Shown here: in pieces, positions 61,750-64,000 of the stretch
How positions within the stretch are numbered: the stretch's first letter is position 1
Layout of the letters: the number at the start of each line of letters is the position of its first letter
NCBI RefSeq assembly: GCF_037974355.1
Contig: NZ_CP150235.1
Coordinates: 5,704,001-5,768,000 of the forward strand
Source of the DNA: Paenibacillus sp. FSL R5-0517
Lineage (GTDB): Bacteria; Bacillota; Bacilli; Paenibacillales; Paenibacillaceae
DNA length: 64,000 bases
Reading direction: 5' to 3'
Made by a program: the position numbers and the translations under genes
Notes under the pieces: model-generated
The model's input: only the letters and a program-made list of their open reading frames with translations
Told to the model about the DNA's origin: nothing
Database searches by the model: none

Positions 61750-62499
61750 TCAACGCACATTGAGCTCCAATCGTTTTAAATAGGGTATTAGACGTCTCTC
61801 AAGCTGCCTCAATTCATCTTTTTGCTCCGCTGACAATCGTTCCTCATGTATACTTCCATCCTTGTCCATCACCATAACTTTGTATTTCCTCATCTGATCA
61901 TAGTCCGACTTGAACTCACGATATTGTTCCTTGGTAAATGTCTCCTCTGCCCGTTCCAACTGTTCTGTCCAAAATTGCTGCTCATCCATCAGTTTTTTGG
62001 AGGACTCCACACTCACAGCTTCCAGCTTCTCAAAAAACGGTTCCAACTCAGCTACAAGAAGGTTATATCGTTCCTGCTCCACTGTACTCCACTGCTCTGG
62101 ATGCATGTTTCCCTTAGAATCTGCAAGATTTACCGCCATTTGCCCCATTTGTTTCAGCAAGTCCATATATTGAACAAATTCTTCTTCACTGAAATGCGCC
62201 TTGGCCGTCTGTAATTTCGCTTCCAACCTCATATAATTCTCAGCTGTTCCGCCCATAGCAGCGATATTTTCCTGTGAACCATATATTCCGTCCGCGAGAT
62301 AGGTGTACCCTGCATAGGCTCCGGTGGGAATAATGAGTACAACAGCCAATAGCCCAGTGACCAGCCATCTTTTTCGATTTCTTCTAATGTGAGAATCACT
62401 TCGAATACCATCTAACATTTTATGTTTAATTCTCGCAGGAACGGACCACTCTTTAGTCTCTTCCTGGTAGGCTGTTCGCAACTCTTCATCGATTCTCAT
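61750..62499 (-). CDS. anti-sigma factor-like membrane protein (DUF3600)
   Basis: The 249-residue protein has a cytoplasmic N terminus of about 44 residues and one membrane span (WLVTGLLAVVLIIPTGAYAG). A helical, charged extracytoplasmic domain follows (EAKLQTAKAHFSEEEFVQYM, QFWTEQLERAEETFTKEQYR). The layout fits DUF3600 proteins, described as ECF sigma-factor negative effectors in Bacillus. It overlaps the sigma gene by 14 bp, so translation is coupled. The signal it senses is unknown. Confidence 0.82.
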   Translation of the reverse strand: MRIDEELRTAYQEETKEWSVPARIKHKMLDGIRSDSHIRRNRKRWLVTGLLAVVLIIPTGAYAGYTYLADGIYGSQENIAAMGGTAENYMRLEAKLQTAKAHFSEEEFVQYMDLLKQMGQMAVNLADSKGNMHPEQWSTVEQERYNLLVAELEPFFEKLEAVSVESSKKLMDEQQFWTEQLERAEETFTKEQYREFKSDYDQMRKYKVMVMDKDGSIHEERLSAEQKDELRQLERRLIPYLKRLELNVR

Positions 62500-63073
62500 G
62501 CAGATTCTCCACCTTTCCCCGTAACCTTGGATTCATCTTCTCTTTTTGTCTCAACTTCGCCAGCGCCGCATGTATGCGCGATTTCACGGTTCCAAGCGGA
62601 ATCTCCAATATGCCAGCAATCTCCTCTTGCGTGTATTCATTTAAATAATGAAGTGTGATCACCTGCTGCAGCTTGTACGGCAAACGACGTACCTGTTCCA
62701 GCAGAGGACGATTTGCCAGTTTGTTGACCAGATCAGTGGAAAAATCATATTCCAATCCCACGTCAGATTTTTCGATTCGCTTGCCAAACCGAAACTGCAT
62801 CAACCTTTTGCGTCGATAACTCTGGACATGTCGCATCGTCACACCCATTAACCAGGGACGAAACGCACGCTCCGCATCATATCGCGCCAATGATCGATAC
62901 GCCTGAATGTATATCTCTTGGACCACATCCTCCGCGTCAGACTCGTCCTTGATGAGAAATCGTACAGTCCGATATACACCCGTCACTGTTTTCTCATATA
63001 ATTCTCCGTATGCTTCTTCATGCCCCGCACGTATTAACGTTACAAGTTGTATGTACTCATCTTGATCACTCAT
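62486..63073 (-). CDS. ECF-type RNA polymerase sigma factor
   Basis: The 195-residue sigma-70 family protein has region 2 (YRTVRFLIKDESDAEDVVQE, RPWLMGVTMRHVQSYRRKR) and region 4 (LPYKLQQVITLHYLNEYTQE, then IPLGTVKSRIHAALAKLR), with no region 3. Such factors are held by the membrane anti-sigma encoded directly after them. An ATG at 63073 with AGGAGGAAGGGGATGGATA upstream is the start. A TGAACC upstream could be part of an autoregulatory -35, but no clear -10 was found. Confidence 0.93.
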   Translation of the reverse strand: MSDQDEYIQLVTLIRAGHEEAYGELYEKTVTGVYRTVRFLIKDESDAEDVVQEIYIQAYRSLARYDAERAFRPWLMGVTMRHVQSYRRKRLMQFRFGKRIEKSDVGLEYDFSTDLVNKLANRPLLEQVRRLPYKLQQVITLHYLNEYTQEEIAGILEIPLGTVKSRIHAALAKLRQKEKMNPRLRGKVENLHENR

Positions 63074-63342
63074 TATCCATCCCCTTCCTCCTTACACTAT
63101 ATATTGGCATGCCCGCATCATATCGTTCGATTTATTTTATGGAATGAGTAGACAAGGTTATGGTTCAGGCTGATACAAAAAGTCCTCTGGTGTTCATCAT
63201 GATATAATATACCTAATATTGATATAACTGGAGTTTTTGCATCTGAATTTTACAATCACCTTTAGGATTTTGGTTATCTTTTCTTCTTTTTCTTTTCAAA
63301 AACGAACATAGGAGTAAATTAGCAGGGGTGGTCACAACTGTA

Positions 63343-63477
63343 ATGAAATTTTTTAGCAAATTGTACTCAGAATATCTACTGATTCCACGATCTCTACGTT
63401 TATTGTTTCTGTGGGCATGGATTGTTTTGTTTTTTGTTGCTGGTGCCAAATTCAGATGGTTTTACTTCCTACAATAA
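63343..63477 (+). CDS. small membrane protein
   Basis: A 44-codon frame starts MKFFSKLYSEYLLIPRSLRL and continues with a hydrophobic helix (LLFLWAWIVLFFVAGAKF). AGGGGTGG lies about 11 bases before the ATG, and GTG at 63328 is an alternative start. A hairpin follows 30 bp after the stop codon. The family is unknown. It precedes the PAP2-type gene on the same strand by about 170 bp. Confidence 0.5.
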   Translation: MKFFSKLYSEYLLIPRSLRLLFLWAWIVLFFVAGAKFRWFYFLQ

Positions 63478-63508
63478 TCTGCCGAACAGTCTGTTCTCAT
63501 CGGAAATA

Positions 63509-63550
63509 AAAAAAGAGCTGAGTCGTCATCATGACGTCTCGGCTCTTCTG
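63509..63550. terminator. strong hairpin before the PAP2-type gene
   Basis: AAGAGC-GAG-CGTCA pairs with TGACG-CTC-GCTCTT. The long T run (TTTTTTT) is on the minus strand, although neighbouring genes on the right read plus; on the plus strand the tract is weaker (TTCTG). Confidence 0.7.
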
Positions 63551-63643
63551 ATATTCAGAATTTCTATAGAAAATCCCTCACAAGTTCTTCAGAGTTTATC
63601 TCTACTATGGTTGCATTGATAAATCCGTATAGGAGTTGAGCAT

Positions 63644-64000
63644 TTGAAGCTTTCCAGTCCTTCATCTACCAAATCAGCTTGGATTTCCCTACTTTGGCTT
63701 GCAGCCGTCCCGATCTTAAATATTTTCTACGGTGTACTAAATCGCCCCGGGGCTCATGTCTATAGTCTTGCAACGCCCCTCGATTCCATGATCCCTTTTG
63801 TCCCGTTATTTATCATCCCTTATGTATTATGGTACCCGTTCATTACTGGTGCATTAATAGCACTTGCTTTTAAGGAAAAGCGCACCTATTTTCAAACGCT
63901 CATTGCACTTTGCAGCGGTCTGGTGATCTCATACCTCTTCTTTGCTCTGTTCCAGACAGCGATTGAGCGCCCGAATATCCGGTGTGAGAAAGGAATTCTT
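63644..64000 (+). CDS. PAP2-superfamily membrane protein, partial
   Basis: The first 119 codons are visible before the window ends. After a short polar N terminus come a hydrophobic helix (AWISLLWLAAVPILNIFYG) and the motif LDSMIPFVPLFIIPYVLWYP, typical of PAP2 or inositol-phosphorylceramide synthase-like membrane phosphatases. Two further helices follow, and the catalytic histidines would lie beyond the edge. A TTG at 63644 has AGGAG eight bases upstream. Confidence 0.7.
   Translation, partial: MKLSSPSSTKSAWISLLWLAAVPILNIFYGVLNRPGAHVYSLATPLDSMIPFVPLFIIPYVLWYPFITGALIALAFKEKRTYFQTLIALCSGLVISYLFFALFQTAIERPNIRCEKGIL

Noticed and set aside
1..64000. CRISPR arrays, tRNA or rRNA genes, prophage or complete insertion sequences
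   Set aside because: No regularly spaced direct repeats, cloverleaf sequences, phage structural genes or transposases were seen on either strand.

Overview
The window looks like chromosomal DNA of a Gram-positive, endospore-forming member of Bacillales, most likely a Paenibacillus. This is inferred from gene content, not from a database match. The evidence is two alpha/beta-type small acid-soluble spore protein genes with sigma-G-like promoters, the sporulation genes ylbJ, yunB and lytH, strong GGAGG ribosome sites with many TTG/GTG starts, S-box and T-box leaders, and a Bacillus-like order of yutM/yutJ/yuzB/yutI and lytH/lipA/yutD/yunB relatives. No rRNA, tRNA, CRISPR array, prophage or intact insertion sequence was seen.

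Layout. 1-4.3 kb is a patchy accessory stretch: two reductase-like genes, an AraC-GyrI regulator, a broken 2'-5' RNA ligase gene and a secreted small protein. 4.5-8.4 kb is a large secreted alpha-amylase of the GH119 type with Fn3 and CBM25 modules, under a promoter with two LacI/CcpA-type palindromes. 8.9-12.7 kb holds Fe-S carrier genes (HesB/IscA and NifU types), the menaquinone enzyme MqnE behind a hairpin-rich leader, and a YutJ-type flavoprotein. 15-17.8 kb is a SAM-riboswitch-controlled methionine importer (metNIQ), followed by a HEPN-domain protein, heme A synthase and a thioredoxin. 22-25 kb has a MurJ/SpoVB-type flippase, a DUF456 protein and a Cof-type HAD phosphatase. 26-29.7 kb is a four-gene Mn/Zn ABC importer. 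29.9-36 kb carries two tandem class B penicillin-binding proteins, a CvpA-transglutaminase fusion and a small membrane protein. 36-51 kb is a mosaic of housekeeping and sporulation genes: MFS, Toprim, Sco1, YfhP-like, two SASPs, T-box trpS, aldose epimerase, pepF, truncated globin, ylbJ and nadK. 51-55 kb has lipA-yutD, lytH and yunB. 55-58.7 kb is a pentose-phosphate cluster (transaldolase, 6-phosphogluconate dehydrogenase, zwf). 59-64 kb has HxlR and AraC regulators, a Gfo/Idh oxidoreductase, an ECF sigma/anti-sigma pair and the start of a PAP2-type membrane protein.

The most interesting unexplained signal is a dispersed intergenic element present in two full copies (37601-37733 and 56749-56888, opposite orientation) and one copy that has lost its central hairpin (25293-25346). 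The two hairpins differ by several paired, compensatory substitutions, which suggests a conserved RNA or DNA structure. Other non-coding signals are a chain of small hairpins in the mqnE leader, a hairpin terminator sequence reused behind two ABC-importer operons, and a larger nested palindrome at 25.7-25.9 kb. Three genes too short for ordinary ORF calling were found by reading: a yycC-like gene at 46806, a 54-residue membrane protein at 48616-48780 and a 44-residue one at 63343.
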